A stretch of DNA of 20,587 nt, taken from assembly GCA_023392595.1 (NCBI GenBank), contig JAEVYU010000078.1:1-20587 (forward strand), read 5' to 3'. The position numbers and the translations under genes are program-made. The stretch is from Bacillota bacterium. Its GTDB lineage: Bacteria > Bacillota > UBA4882 > UBA8346. A model generated the notes under the pieces. It made no database searches, was not told the origin of the DNA, and saw only the letters and a program-made list of their open reading frames with translations. The first letter of the stretch is position 1; each line of letters opens with the position of its first letter. Below are positions 6,340 to 14,928 of this stretch, piece by piece.

Positions 6340-6415
6340 AAGGGTATAAAGCCTTAAGCAGACTTCGGGCTTAAAACCAATTTCCGGGTTACGAATATCG
6401 GAACAGCTCAGGTGT
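6340..6415 (-). pseudogene. Short relic of an XRE-family regulator gene
   Basis: On the minus strand LSCSDIRNPEI is encoded at about 6410-6378. The DNA shares a 16-base exact run (TTACGAATATCGGAAC) plus flanking matches with the XRE gene at 19536-19880, in the same coding sense (LLGRSDIRNPEI there). The frame stays open downstream with PEV in the expected place. Only a fragment survives; no helix-turn-helix is visible. Confidence 0.45.
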
Positions 6416-6505
6416 CCTATATAGCAGGGAAAGGTGACACTGAAAAATAGAAGAATCCGGTTCCATCATGGATTTCTTATGCTGGCGCCGTGACGGGGTA
6501 ACCTC

Positions 6506-8884
6506 TTATTCTGCCGTTTTATGCTTAACGGCTGCGTCCCCCGGCGGATTGGCAATATCCGGCTGAGAGTTGCGGTTTAAATAACGATAGTGACCGGGAG
6601 TAATCCCTTCGCATTTTTTAAAGACCCGGATGAAATTTTGCTGCGAATTGAATCCTGTTGCGGCGGCGACCGATTCTATTTTAATATCTGAATTACAAAG
6701 CATGGATTTGGCCTTTTCGATTCGACACAAATTCAAGTAATCATTGAAATTGGTGCCCAGACTATCCTTAAACAGCTTGCTAAGATAGGTTGCATTGGTA
6801 TTCAAGTATCCGGCTACGGCGCTTAATGATAAAGAAGCATCGGCGTAACATTTTTGAATATAATGTTCCGCTTTCACGATATACTGGTTATTTAATTTCT
6901 TATAATGCTTTGAGGCCAAAGAGATGGCTTGTTTGTGGAAATTATCCAAGCTCTCCTCCATCCGCTCCCAATCATCCGCGGTGTTAATCATTTCGCTAAT
7001 TTGAAAAAGATCGCCCTTGTTGAAATCGACATTTTTAAATTTTAACAGGATTTCCAATATGGATTCGATATATAAGTTGCAAAGCGGTTTGCCCTGGGCC
7101 AATTCATATTTACCGCGGATATCATGGAACACTTGCCCTGCAATTAATAAAGCGCTGGCTTCATTGCTATTTTGGATTAATTCAAAAAACTTTTTGGAAT
7201 ACTCGGCAAAATAATCCTTGTTATAGTAAGAATTCATATTGGGCAGATCAAGGCCATCGATTTCCACGATGTTTTCCGTCATGGTTTGGCCGCTTTGCTG
7301 GCAAGCTTTTTTAAAGGAAAATTGGATATCCAGAATGGAGTTGCATAATTTTCCGATTTGAATCGTTACCCCCATATGCAAGTTGGCGGCTTTTCGTAAA
7401 AAATCTTCGCGGAGCTCCGATTCAAATTTTTTGACATTTCCCAGCAAAGTGCTTTTTTCAAATTCAAAGATGAGTACATAGGAAAAGGTATTGATGATGT
7501 GCAGGTAAAAAGCGCTAAAGTTGACGCTTCTTTTATCGTCCAAGGTACTCTTGAGCAAAGCCATAAATTCATCAATCAAATTGAGAGCGGAATTTTTATC
7601 GACCTCGAACACCATCACATTATAGATCCCATTGACACTGATGGGACTGTTCACGCTATTTAAAATGTTGTCGATATCCGAAATTTGCATGGGTTTGCCG
7701 GAAAGCAAATCGTTAAAAACGATCGCCGAGATATCCGGTTGCAATATTTTGATCACATTTTCCAAATGCTTGATACTGTTCACCACGTTATAAAAGGTAA
7801 TTTTTAAATCATTGATGGAATTTGCCGATGCGGGATTGCTTTTAAGACCGCCGCCGGATTGTAAATCAACGGGATTGCGGCTATTGATAATGGGGTTGGA
7901 ATTGCTGATTTTAATATTGTTGGCGAAATAAATAATATTTTTAAGGGGAATTAAGATTTTTTGGGTTAAAAAAAACGCCATGAAAAGACATAAGAAAAAA
8001 ATGGGGATAATTAAAATGGTGATTTGCCCAATGTTGAACATCTTAATGTCATCCGTGACAAAAAAATATTGGAGATGGGTAATCTTTGATCGTGAATATA
8101 AGAAAAGTTTTCTATGGTTCTTTCCTGTGGTATTGATGATATTTTCCTTGAATGAGGACAAAATCCGGCGGTATTTGGCCGAGTCACGGAGATTATCTAT
8201 AAATAAGGGTATCCCTTTCAAATCGTAAATGAAAAGTTGATTGGGGGAAACGGCCTTTTGGATGCCTACATTATAAAAAAGCTTATTGCGATTGATTTTA
8301 ATAAAAAAGGTTCCCAGTCTTTTATTGCCGTCCAGCGGAAAATCCCTTATCAAAAATAATTCCGAGCGAAATTGAATGACTCGGGTAATTCGCCCGTTCC
8401 GGTCGATACCGTCACCGGCGTCATAGTTTTGATAGTATTGATGGATAATGTTTTTTTTATAGAAATGTTCGTAGTTTGTTAATTGATACCGGGAATCGAA
8501 AACTTTCCCGTTTTGGGGAATATATAAAAACGCTCTGTCGATAAGTTCATTTTCGCCGCTCAAAGCGGAAAGACTAAGTAGAACTTCCGTGTCGTGGGAA
8601 TTGGATTGGGGAGAAACCACCGCACTGATAATGCTGCCTTCTTGACTGGTTTTGGTCAGAATGTCGTGCATATTTAATAAAGAGTAATCGACCATGGCTT
8701 GGACGCCATTCAGTGTATTGGTATAAAGGGAAACGTTTTTTTCTTTATTGGCCTTGACGATGGGTAAAAAAGCAAAAAAGATAACATAGGCCATAATCAA
8801 CAGGCAAAGGGTCCCGATTATCAGTAAAGTTTCAAAAAATATGTTCCGATTGATGCTTGAAAAAAACTTTCCTATTCTCTCCAT
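6506..8884 (-). CDS. Membrane-anchored AraC-family regulator with extracytoplasmic sensor
   Basis: A 792-residue transcription factor with two membrane segments. TM1 lies at about 17-42 and TM2 at about 285-306. Between them is a sensor domain of about 240 residues, probably of the dCache type, facing outside. A cytoplasmic middle region of about 350 residues follows, then an AraC/XylS double helix-turn-helix at about 675-780 (LSLSAVAGYLNTNATYLSKL, then IKIESVAAATGFNSQQNFIR and VFKKCEGITPGHYR). The ATG at 8884 has GGGGGAGG 7 bases upstream. Proteins of this design in Paenibacillus and relatives sit beside sugar ABC transporters and activate them. Here it diverges from the Opp/Dpp-type operon starting at 9452, which is its likely target (inference). 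Confidence 0.85.
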   Translation of the reverse strand: MERIGKFFSSINRNIFFETLLIIGTLCLLIMAYVIFFAFLPIVKANKEKNVSLYTNTLNGVQAMVDYSLLNMHDILTKTSQEGSIISAVVSPQSNSHDTEVLLSLSALSGENELIDRAFLYIPQNGKVFDSRYQLTNYEHFYKKNIIHQYYQNYDAGDGIDRNGRITRVIQFRSELFLIRDFPLDGNKRLGTFFIKINRNKLFYNVGIQKAVSPNQLFIYDLKGIPLFIDNLRDSAKYRRILSSFKENIINTTGKNHRKLFLYSRSKITHLQYFFVTDDIKMFNIGQITILIIPIFFLCLFMAFFLTQKILIPLKNIIYFANNIKISNSNPIINSRNPVDLQSGGGLKSNPASANSINDLKITFYNVVNSIKHLENVIKILQPDISAIVFNDLLSGKPMQISDIDNILNSVNSPISVNGIYNVMVFEVDKNSALNLIDEFMALLKSTLDDKRSVNFSAFYLHIINTFSYVLIFEFEKSTLLGNVKKFESELREDFLRKAANLHMGVTIQIGKLCNSILDIQFSFKKACQQSGQTMTENIVEIDGLDLPNMNSYYNKDYFAEYSKKFFELIQNSNEASALLIAGQVFHDIRGKYELAQGKPLCNLYIESILEILLKFKNVDFNKGDLFQISEMINTADDWERMEESLDNFHKQAISLASKHYKKLNNQYIVKAEHYIQKCYADASLSLSAVAGYLNTNATYLSKLFKDSLGTNFNDYLNLCRIEKAKSMLCNSDIKIESVAAATGFNSQQNFIRVFKKCEGITPGHYRYLNRNSQPDIANPPGDAAVKHKTAE

Positions 8885-9451
8885 GCAATAACCTCCCCCT
8901 TATGCTGCACATTATTTTTCAAGGAATGATCGGTTTCCCCTGTTTACAGATTTTTCAAAGGCTTTATCCGGGAACTACACCTGAATCGGAAGGACTTGAG
9001 ATGGCTGGCTTCATACCGTTCTTCAGACGATTGTAAATGAGACGGGTTTTTTATCCAATATAAACGGAAAAGGATTCTTTCAAAAAAATTGCGGTGGGTA
9101 ATTTGTGTAAAATGGCAATGTAACCAATGGATGAGACTGTCTTATGGCATTGTAAATCGGCTGCTGCTGATAACCGGCCCATATTCTTATTATAGCGTAA
9201 AAAGAAATCTTTGGGTTTCATCTTATGAGAGCATAATATTGGTTTATTAACAAATATTATTCTATTTGATATGAAATGTTAACAATTTTAAGTTTGTTTT
9301 ATTTACTGCCTGCCCCAAATGCTGTAGATTAATGATGAAAATTGATTTTGGCGCAGAAAGATGAATAAATGAAGTGTAAAAATCTGATTTGTGCATCAAA
9401 ATCAAAATTCAACAAGAAAATTAAATTTTATAGAGAGGATTGTGGGAGTCG
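8885..9451. other. Divergent regulatory region between the AraC-type regulator and the ABC operon
   Basis: No gene is visible in 567 bp. It is strongly AT-rich from about 9180 onward. An imperfect 28-bp inverted repeat lies at 9233-9260. Promoters for both sides must lie here, but I see no hexamer pair good enough to call. The length is generous for a divergent promoter region and leaves room for several AraC-type sites. Confidence 0.5.
9233..9260. promoter_or_regulatory. Inverted repeat, candidate regulator site upstream of the ABC operon
   Basis: ATAATATT (9233-9240) and AATATTAT (9253-9260) are perfect arms. After one mismatch the pairing continues with GTT/AAC, giving 12-base arms around TATT. 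It lies about 190 bases before the binding-protein gene. It could be an operator, but AT-rich DNA makes chance palindromes common. Confidence 0.4.
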
Positions 9452-10978
9452 ATGAAAAGAAACTTGATTTTGGTAGTATGTATCCTTCTATTGGGAGCAG
9501 TTATCGCAAGCAGTATTCAGGCAGCTTCAAAAAAAGTAGTAACCTATTCTCTGGCGGAAGATTTTTACACCTGGGATCCGGCGGGACAACCCAGCATGCC
9601 GTCTTATATCGCACGTATCTTAATCTATGATACGTTAATCGAGAGCGATCATTCGGGCCATTTTACGCCGTCCTTAGCAACTCAATGGAGCGTTTCCCCA
9701 GACGGTAAAGATTGGACATTCAATTTGCGGAAAGATGTTACTTTCAGCAATGGGGAAAAGTTTAATGCCAACTGTGTCAAAGCCACCTTTGAACGGATGG
9801 CGAAAGATACCACCTTGGCCATGCACTATTTGTGGGTAAACCTCAAGTCTGTGGAAGTGGTTGACGATTACACGGCGGTGTTTCATTTTTCCCAGCCGTA
9901 TGGCGCCTTTTTGAGCGAGGTTTCCGTCGCTTCCATACTGCCGGCCAAGGCATTGGAAAAAGAAGGTTCCAACTTGTTCAAAACCAACCCGGGAACGGGC
10001 GCTTGGCGGTTTGTGAGCTATGATCCGGGCCATCAAACGGTTTTTGAAAAAAACCCCAACTATTGGAATTGGAAGGGTAAAAAATCGAATGTTGACCAAA
10101 TTATCTTCCGGCCTATTTCCGAAGATACCACCCGTATCTCGGGGGTTAAAACCGATGAAATCGATATCGCCGGAGATATCCCTCCGGATCAGGCCCTTGC
10201 TTTAAAGGGAAAAAAGGGAATCGTCGTCCGTCAGGAACCCGGTTTGACCATGACTTTTATGTCCCTTGAAACCGGCGCCGGCAAGATTTTTTCCGATAAG
10301 AACGCCCGCTTGGCTTTGATTCATTGCATTGATCGCGATTTAATCGTTAAAAGCATCCTGGGTTCAGGCACTGCCGCCTATTGGCCGACCATGTCCGGGG
10401 TCATTGGATATAACAAGGCCGCGCAGACTTCCAAGCAATATGCCAAATACGACCCGAAATTAGCCAAAAAATTATTGGCCAACAGCTCTTACAAGGGGCA
10501 GGAAGTGTACTTTATGGCGATTGACGGTAAGGTGCCCAGGACTAAGGAAGTTTTACAAGCCATTCAAGCCATGATGACTGAAGTCGGTTTCAAAGTCAAA
10601 CTGGAAATCATGGAAGGCGCCTCGTTTGTGGCCAAACGGTCGAAAGGGAATTATGATATCGGTTTTTCCAACATTTTTTACGGTAACGGGTCCAGCCTTA
10701 ACCACGCCAATATGCATTATACAAGCGATTCGGCGCATACCGAGTTTGTCAATCCAAAACAGCTGGCTTTTATAAAAGAAGCCTCCCAGAGCACGGACTT
10801 GAAAAAGCAGGATACTTTAATGCAACAAGCGTTCCAAATCACCATGGAGGAAGCGGCGCCAATCATCTACGTGCTGAGTCTGGATATGTTTGCTGTCCAT
10901 TCCTCAAAGGTTAAAGATGTCGTTGTTTATCCGGACGGTGTTATGGATCTGCGGAGAGTGGGCGTTAGCAGTAAGTGA
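9452..10978 (+). CDS. Opp/Dpp-type ABC transporter substrate-binding protein (SBP_bac_5)
   Basis: About 508 residues. After a signal peptide (KRNLILVVCILLLGAVIASS, cleavage likely after SIQA) comes a family-5 solute-binding domain, with PSLATQWSVSPDGKDWTFNL, then RKDVTFSNGEKFNA, near residue 65 as the hallmark. Family members bind peptides, nickel or oligosaccharides. The sugar-acid enzymes downstream argue for a carbohydrate or uronate-derived ligand here. There is no lipobox cysteine at the cleavage site, unusual for a monoderm Firmicute binding protein, where a lipid anchor is expected. I chose ATG 9452 over the in-frame TTG 9440, which touches the AGAGGA site. First gene of the operon. 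Confidence 0.9.
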   Translation: MKRNLILVVCILLLGAVIASSIQAASKKVVTYSLAEDFYTWDPAGQPSMPSYIARILIYDTLIESDHSGHFTPSLATQWSVSPDGKDWTFNLRKDVTFSNGEKFNANCVKATFERMAKDTTLAMHYLWVNLKSVEVVDDYTAVFHFSQPYGAFLSEVSVASILPAKALEKEGSNLFKTNPGTGAWRFVSYDPGHQTVFEKNPNYWNWKGKKSNVDQIIFRPISEDTTRISGVKTDEIDIAGDIPPDQALALKGKKGIVVRQEPGLTMTFMSLETGAGKIFSDKNARLALIHCIDRDLIVKSILGSGTAAYWPTMSGVIGYNKAAQTSKQYAKYDPKLAKKLLANSSYKGQEVYFMAIDGKVPRTKEVLQAIQAMMTEVGFKVKLEIMEGASFVAKRSKGNYDIGFSNIFYGNGSSLNHANMHYTSDSAHTEFVNPKQLAFIKEASQSTDLKKQDTLMQQAFQITMEEAAPIIYVLSLDMFAVHSSKVKDVVVYPDGVMDLRRVGVSSK

Positions 10979-11002
10979 GGCGTCATACGCCAAGTTTTAA
11001 AC

Positions 11003-11038
11003 AAAGGGGGGTGGCGGTGAAAGCGGCCGCCCTTCTTT
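11003..11038 (+). terminator. Hairpin between the binding-protein gene and the permease genes
   Basis: GGGTGGC (11009-11015) pairs with GCCGCCC (11026-11032), extended outward by AAAGGG against TTCTTT with two G-T pairs. A short T-rich tail follows. It is probably a partial terminator or an mRNA-stabilising stem that lets the binding protein be made in excess over the membrane parts. Confidence 0.5.
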
Positions 11039-11099
11039 ATAGCAAACCCGCAAAAAGGATCCGAATGTTACCACCATCATGGTAAAGGAGAAATGCACC

Positions 11100-12026
11100 A
11101 TGGCGACAGCCCGGTTCATGTTAAAAAGACTTTTGGAATGTATCCTGGTATTGGTAGGAGTCTCAATCATTGCCTTTGCATTATTGAGGCTTGCCCCCAG
11201 CGATCCGGCGGTTTTGATGCTTCCGGAAAATGCAACGGCGCAGCAGGTCGCCGATATGCGAGTGAAAATGGGGTTGGATAAACCGCCTGTTATACAATAT
11301 TTTCTTTATATGGGTAAGGTTTTGCATGGCGACTTAGGCAATTCGATATTTTATAACCAGTCATGCGCAAGTCTTATTTTCAGACGGTTGCCGGCAACGG
11401 CGCAATTGACGCTGGTGGCGGTATTGATTTCTTTGTTGATTAGTATTCCGCTTGGAATTATTTCCGGTATCAAAAGAGGAACCGCCGTGGATTTCGGATC
11501 CGTTTTTTTCGCACTGGTGGGTCAATCCATGTCGCAGGTTTGGTTTGGGTTATTGCTCATTTTATTGTTCGGCGTCACCTTGGGGTGGCTTCCCACCCAA
11601 GGGTACGGTAGTTTCAAGAATATTATCATGCCCGCTCTTACGCTGGGATTGCCCCTTTCGGCCATAGTCGTGCGGATGCTCCGTTCCGACATGTACGATG
11701 TATTACAGGAAGATTATATTGTTTCAACCTATGCCAAGGGAATCGATCAATCGAAAATCTATCTGAAATATGCCTTGAAGAACGCGCTTTTACCGGTGGT
11801 AACCGTAACGGGTATGCAAATCGGACAGTTATTGGCCGGGGCGATCATTATTGAACAGGTTTTCGGATGGCCCGGTTTAGGGACATTGACGGTGCAAGCG
11901 ATCAATATGAGAGATTTTCCACTGATTCAATCAATCCTTTTAATCACAGCGGCCATTTTCGTGGTTGTGAATTTACTGGTGGATATGTTGTATACCGCGA
12001 TTGACCCCCGGATGAAACTCAATTAG
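11100..12026 (+). CDS. ABC transporter permease, DppB/OppB family
   Basis: A 308-residue inner-membrane subunit with about six membrane segments, the first at residues 10-30 (ILVLVGVSIIAFALLRLAP). It shows the conserved N-terminal MGLDKPPVIQYFLYM stretch and the cytoplasmic EAA loop (YIVSTYAKGIDQSKIYLKYA) that contacts the ATPases, followed by IEQVFGWPGLGTLTVQAI. GGAG lies 9 bases before the ATG at 11100; an in-frame ATG at 11079 overlaps that site and is rejected. It forms the translocation pore with the next gene's product. Confidence 0.92.
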   Translation: MATARFMLKRLLECILVLVGVSIIAFALLRLAPSDPAVLMLPENATAQQVADMRVKMGLDKPPVIQYFLYMGKVLHGDLGNSIFYNQSCASLIFRRLPATAQLTLVAVLISLLISIPLGIISGIKRGTAVDFGSVFFALVGQSMSQVWFGLLLILLFGVTLGWLPTQGYGSFKNIIMPALTLGLPLSAIVVRMLRSDMYDVLQEDYIVSTYAKGIDQSKIYLKYALKNALLPVVTVTGMQIGQLLAGAIIIEQVFGWPGLGTLTVQAINMRDFPLIQSILLITAAIFVVVNLLVDMLYTAIDPRMKLN

Positions 12027-12041
12027 GAGGGAAAGATTTTT

Positions 12042-12905
12042 ATGCAAAGTTCACGGAGAAAAAGCATTATCCGCAAGATGTCCAAAAGCAAGTTTTTTAT
12101 TATCGGAAGTATTCTGGCTTTCATCATCGTGTTACTTGCCTTGGCGGCTCCGGTGATTGTTTCTTATAACGCCGAAGCGACTTCGTTGTCTTCCCGCCTG
12201 TTAAAACCGGAGTTTTTCAGCAAGGGATTCAGCGGACATATCCTGGGAACAGATTCCTTGGGCCGGGATATTTTAACCCGCCTGCTCATCGGCAGCCGGA
12301 TCAGTTTGATTATCGCATTGGTGGGTGTAGTGGTTCCGAGTATTATCGGAACGGTTTTGGGGATGCTCTCCGGCTATACGGGGGGAAAGATTGATTCTAT
12401 TCTCATGCGGTTGAACGATATCCAGCTTTCCATTCCGGTCATGGTTTTCGCCATTACCGTGATGGCCATTTTCGGCAACAGCATTCAGAATCTTTTGATC
12501 GTGCTTGTTATCGTCGGCTGGGTCAATTATACCCGGGTGATGCGGGAATGTGTGATGGGAATCCGGGATACGGAGTTCATCAAAGCTTCCCGGGTTTTGG
12601 GCGGCTCCAATTTTCACATTATCTTTACCCAAATTTTGCCCAATATCGTCCCGCCCTTGATCATTTTGATGAGCCAGCAAGTGGGGATGGTGATTTTAAC
12701 CGAAGCCAACCTGAGTTTCCTGGGATTGGGAGTACCTTTGCCCCAGCCTTCCTGGGGAACGATGATTGCCGACGGAAGGGAATATATTGCCTCGGCGCCA
12801 TGGACGGTTATCGCCCCCGGTATGGCTCTGATGATTACGGTACTCGCCTTTAATTTTTTAGGCGACGGTATTCGGGATGTCCTGGATCCTAAAAATATCG
12901 ATTAA
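12042..12905 (+). CDS. ABC transporter permease, DppC/OppC family
   Basis: A 287-residue permease partner. It has the N-terminal cytoplasmic leader and first membrane span (FFIIGSILAFIIVLLALAAP), the family motif GTDSLGRDILTRLLIGSRIS, an EAA loop (DTEFIKASRVLGGSNFHIIF) and the ending FNFLGDGIRDVLDPK. AGGAGGG lies 10 bases before its ATG and 15 bases separate it from dppB, so the two are co-transcribed. It pairs with the DppB-like protein to form the channel. Confidence 0.92.
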   Translation: MQSSRRKSIIRKMSKSKFFIIGSILAFIIVLLALAAPVIVSYNAEATSLSSRLLKPEFFSKGFSGHILGTDSLGRDILTRLLIGSRISLIIALVGVVVPSIIGTVLGMLSGYTGGKIDSILMRLNDIQLSIPVMVFAITVMAIFGNSIQNLLIVLVIVGWVNYTRVMRECVMGIRDTEFIKASRVLGGSNFHIIFTQILPNIVPPLIILMSQQVGMVILTEANLSFLGLGVPLPQPSWGTMIADGREYIASAPWTVIAPGMALMITVLAFNFLGDGIRDVLDPKNID

Positions 12906-12954
12906 GCCCAAAGACACTTTCGAGATAAATGATAAATCAAGGAGAAATGTCCAG

Positions 12955-13935
12955 ATGGCACCTTTGTTGGAAATTAAAGACCTTATGATCGAGTATCGGA
13001 CGGGGAACGGCACATCGCATGCGGTCAACGGAATCAATTTATCAATTCAACCTGGAGAAGCCTTGGGATTGGTTGGTGAAACCGGAGCCGGTAAAACCAC
13101 CACCGCTTTGGCGATGTTGAATTTACTTCCCAAACGGGTTGGCAAGGTTATCCAAGGGGATATTCAATTTAAAGGCAAATCGGTTTTTGCGATGAGCAAG
13201 AAAGAGTTAACCGATATTCGCGGCAATAAAATCGCCATGATTTTCCAAAATCCGTTAACCTCGCTCAACCCGGTGTTTAAAATCGGAGAGCAAATTGCCA
13301 TGGTCTTGCGGAAACACCAAAATTTAAGTAAAAACGAAGCCCAAAACCGGGTTGAAGATTTGTTAAACATGGTCGGGATCGATAAATCGCGTTACCTGGA
13401 TTATCCCAATCAATTCAGCGGAGGGATGCGGCAACGGGTTGGTATCGCCGCGTCATTAGCCTGCAATCCGGAGTTATTGATTGCGGATGAGCCGACGACC
13501 GCTTTGGATGTAACCATTCAAGCGCAAATTCTTGAGCTCATGAAAAAGTTGCAACACGAGCATTCCACCTCCCTGCTGATGATTACCCACAATTTAGGGA
13601 TTATTTCCGAAATATGCGAAAAAGTGGCGGTGATGTATGCGGGTTCAATTGTGGAATATGGCACGATTCAAGAAGTGTTTGCCACTCCCCATCATTGGTA
13701 TACTAAAGGGTTGATTGGCGCGCTACCCAAGTTGGAAGGGACGAGAGAACGGCTCAATGCAATTACCGGCAATGTTGCCAATTCGCAAAATCTTCCTAGC
13801 GGGTGCACGTTTCATCCCCGCTGCGCGCATTGTACCAAGAGGTGTAGCGTGGATGTTCCCAAACTTACGAAAATAAACGACAATCATTATGCAGCTTGCT
13901 GGAATACGGAGGGAACCGATCATGCCGCAAAATAA
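12955..13935 (+). CDS. ABC transporter ATPase, DppD/OppD family
   Basis: A 326-residue cytoplasmic ATPase. Walker A is GETGAGKTT (41-49), the Q-loop is IFQNPLTSLNP, the signature FSGGMRQ (154-160) and Walker B LLIADE (174-179). A C-terminal oligopeptide-type extension carries several cysteines (CTFHPRCAHCTKRC); in related DppD/OppD proteins this region can hold an iron-sulphur cluster, which I only infer. I start at ATG 12955, after AAGGAG at 12939-12944. A longer frame from 12877 would overlap dppC and lacks a site. It pairs with the next gene's product as a heterodimer. Confidence 0.92.
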   Translation: MAPLLEIKDLMIEYRTGNGTSHAVNGINLSIQPGEALGLVGETGAGKTTTALAMLNLLPKRVGKVIQGDIQFKGKSVFAMSKKELTDIRGNKIAMIFQNPLTSLNPVFKIGEQIAMVLRKHQNLSKNEAQNRVEDLLNMVGIDKSRYLDYPNQFSGGMRQRVGIAASLACNPELLIADEPTTALDVTIQAQILELMKKLQHEHSTSLLMITHNLGIISEICEKVAVMYAGSIVEYGTIQEVFATPHHWYTKGLIGALPKLEGTRERLNAITGNVANSQNLPSGCTFHPRCAHCTKRCSVDVPKLTKINDNHYAACWNTEGTDHAAK

Positions 13936-14923
13936 TATCCAACCTCTCGTTGAAGTTCAAAATCTGAAGAAATATTTTACCCTGAAAAATAAAGGGCAGC
14001 TTCATGCGGTCGACGACATCAGTTTCAGCATTATGCCCGGAGAAACCATGGGGCTGGTCGGCGAGAGCGGTTGCGGTAAAAGTACCGTGGGAAACCTGCT
14101 GATGAAATTATTGCCTTCCTCCAGCGGTAAGGTTTTGTTAAACGGGGATAACATTTTTGAAGCCAAAGGCTCCCGGGAAATGGAACTCCGGAAAAAAATG
14201 CAAATTATTTTTCAGGATCCCTTTTCTTCTTTAAATCCTCAGAAAACCATCAGGATTATTTTAGCGGAGCCGTATAAAATCCATAAGCTTGCCAATAACG
14301 AGCGGGAATTGAATGAAAAAATCGAAACCCTCGCCGCGATGGTAGGTCTGGAAGAGTACGTCCTGGATAAATTTCCTCATGAATTGGACGGAGGAAGGCG
14401 CCAGTTGGTGGGAATCGCCAGGTCCCTTGCACTCTCCCCGGAATTTATTGTGTGTGATGAGCCGGTGTCTTCATTGGATGTTTCCATTCAGGCGAATATT
14501 ATCAATTTGTTGATGGATCTTCAGAAAAAACTTCATCTTTCTTACTTGTTTATTTCCCACGATTTAAGCGTTGTCCGGCATATATCCAACCGCATAGCGG
14601 TCATGTATTTGGGGCAGATTGTAGAACTTGCGGATGCGGATGTGATATTTTCCAATACGCTTCATCCCTATTCGATCGCTTTGCTTTCCGCCGTTCCCAA
14701 GATTGATTTGGCTAAGAAAACCAAACGGATTCTTTTAAAAGGCGATGTTCCAAACCCAATCGATCCCCCGGACTGCTGCCGGTTTGCCAGCCGCTGCTGG
14801 ATGGCGCAAGCGATATGCAAAGAAAAGAGTCCGCCATTGCTGGAAGCCGACCCGGGTCATTATGTGGCTTGTTTTTGCCATAAAGAAAGCCAAAAAAATA
14901 AACTGCAGAGAAAGGACGGCTAA
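13922..14923 (+). CDS. ABC transporter ATPase, DppF/OppF family
   Basis: A 333-residue second ATPase. Walker A is GESGCGKST (47-55), the Q-loop IFQDPFSSLNP and Walker B FIVCDE (175-180), with the H-loop in YLFISHDLS. The signature loop reads LDGGRRQ (155-161) instead of LSGGQ. This variant occurs in a subset of OppF/DppF proteins and may lower activity at one of the two ATP sites. The C-terminal extension has the cysteine-rich CCRFASRCWMAQAIC. The ATG at 13922 lies inside the end of dppD (14-base overlap) with GGAGGG 8 bases before it, so translation is coupled. Confidence 0.92.
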   Translation: MPQNNIQPLVEVQNLKKYFTLKNKGQLHAVDDISFSIMPGETMGLVGESGCGKSTVGNLLMKLLPSSSGKVLLNGDNIFEAKGSREMELRKKMQIIFQDPFSSLNPQKTIRIILAEPYKIHKLANNERELNEKIETLAAMVGLEEYVLDKFPHELDGGRRQLVGIARSLALSPEFIVCDEPVSSLDVSIQANIINLLMDLQKKLHLSYLFISHDLSVVRHISNRIAVMYLGQIVELADADVIFSNTLHPYSIALLSAVPKIDLAKKTKRILLKGDVPNPIDPPDCCRFASRCWMAQAICKEKSPPLLEADPGHYVACFCHKESQKNKLQRKDG

Positions 14924-14928
14924 ACGTT

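Noticed and set aside
6450..6500. Weak inverted repeat GAAATCC/GGATTC downstream of the AraC-type gene as its terminator
   Set aside because: The arms are short, the loop is long and only an interrupted T-rich tail follows; not strong enough to annotate.
5653..6512. 13-bp inverted repeat AGAATAAGAGGTT flanking the collagen-like relic
   Set aside because: A 13-base match between two places in a 20-kb window is expected by chance, and no other sign of an element end is present.
9296..9345. Possible -35/-10 pair (TTTACT, 17 bases, TAGATT) before the binding-protein gene
   Set aside because: Each hexamer matches only four of six positions; AraC-activated promoters can be weak, but this is not distinguishable from chance.
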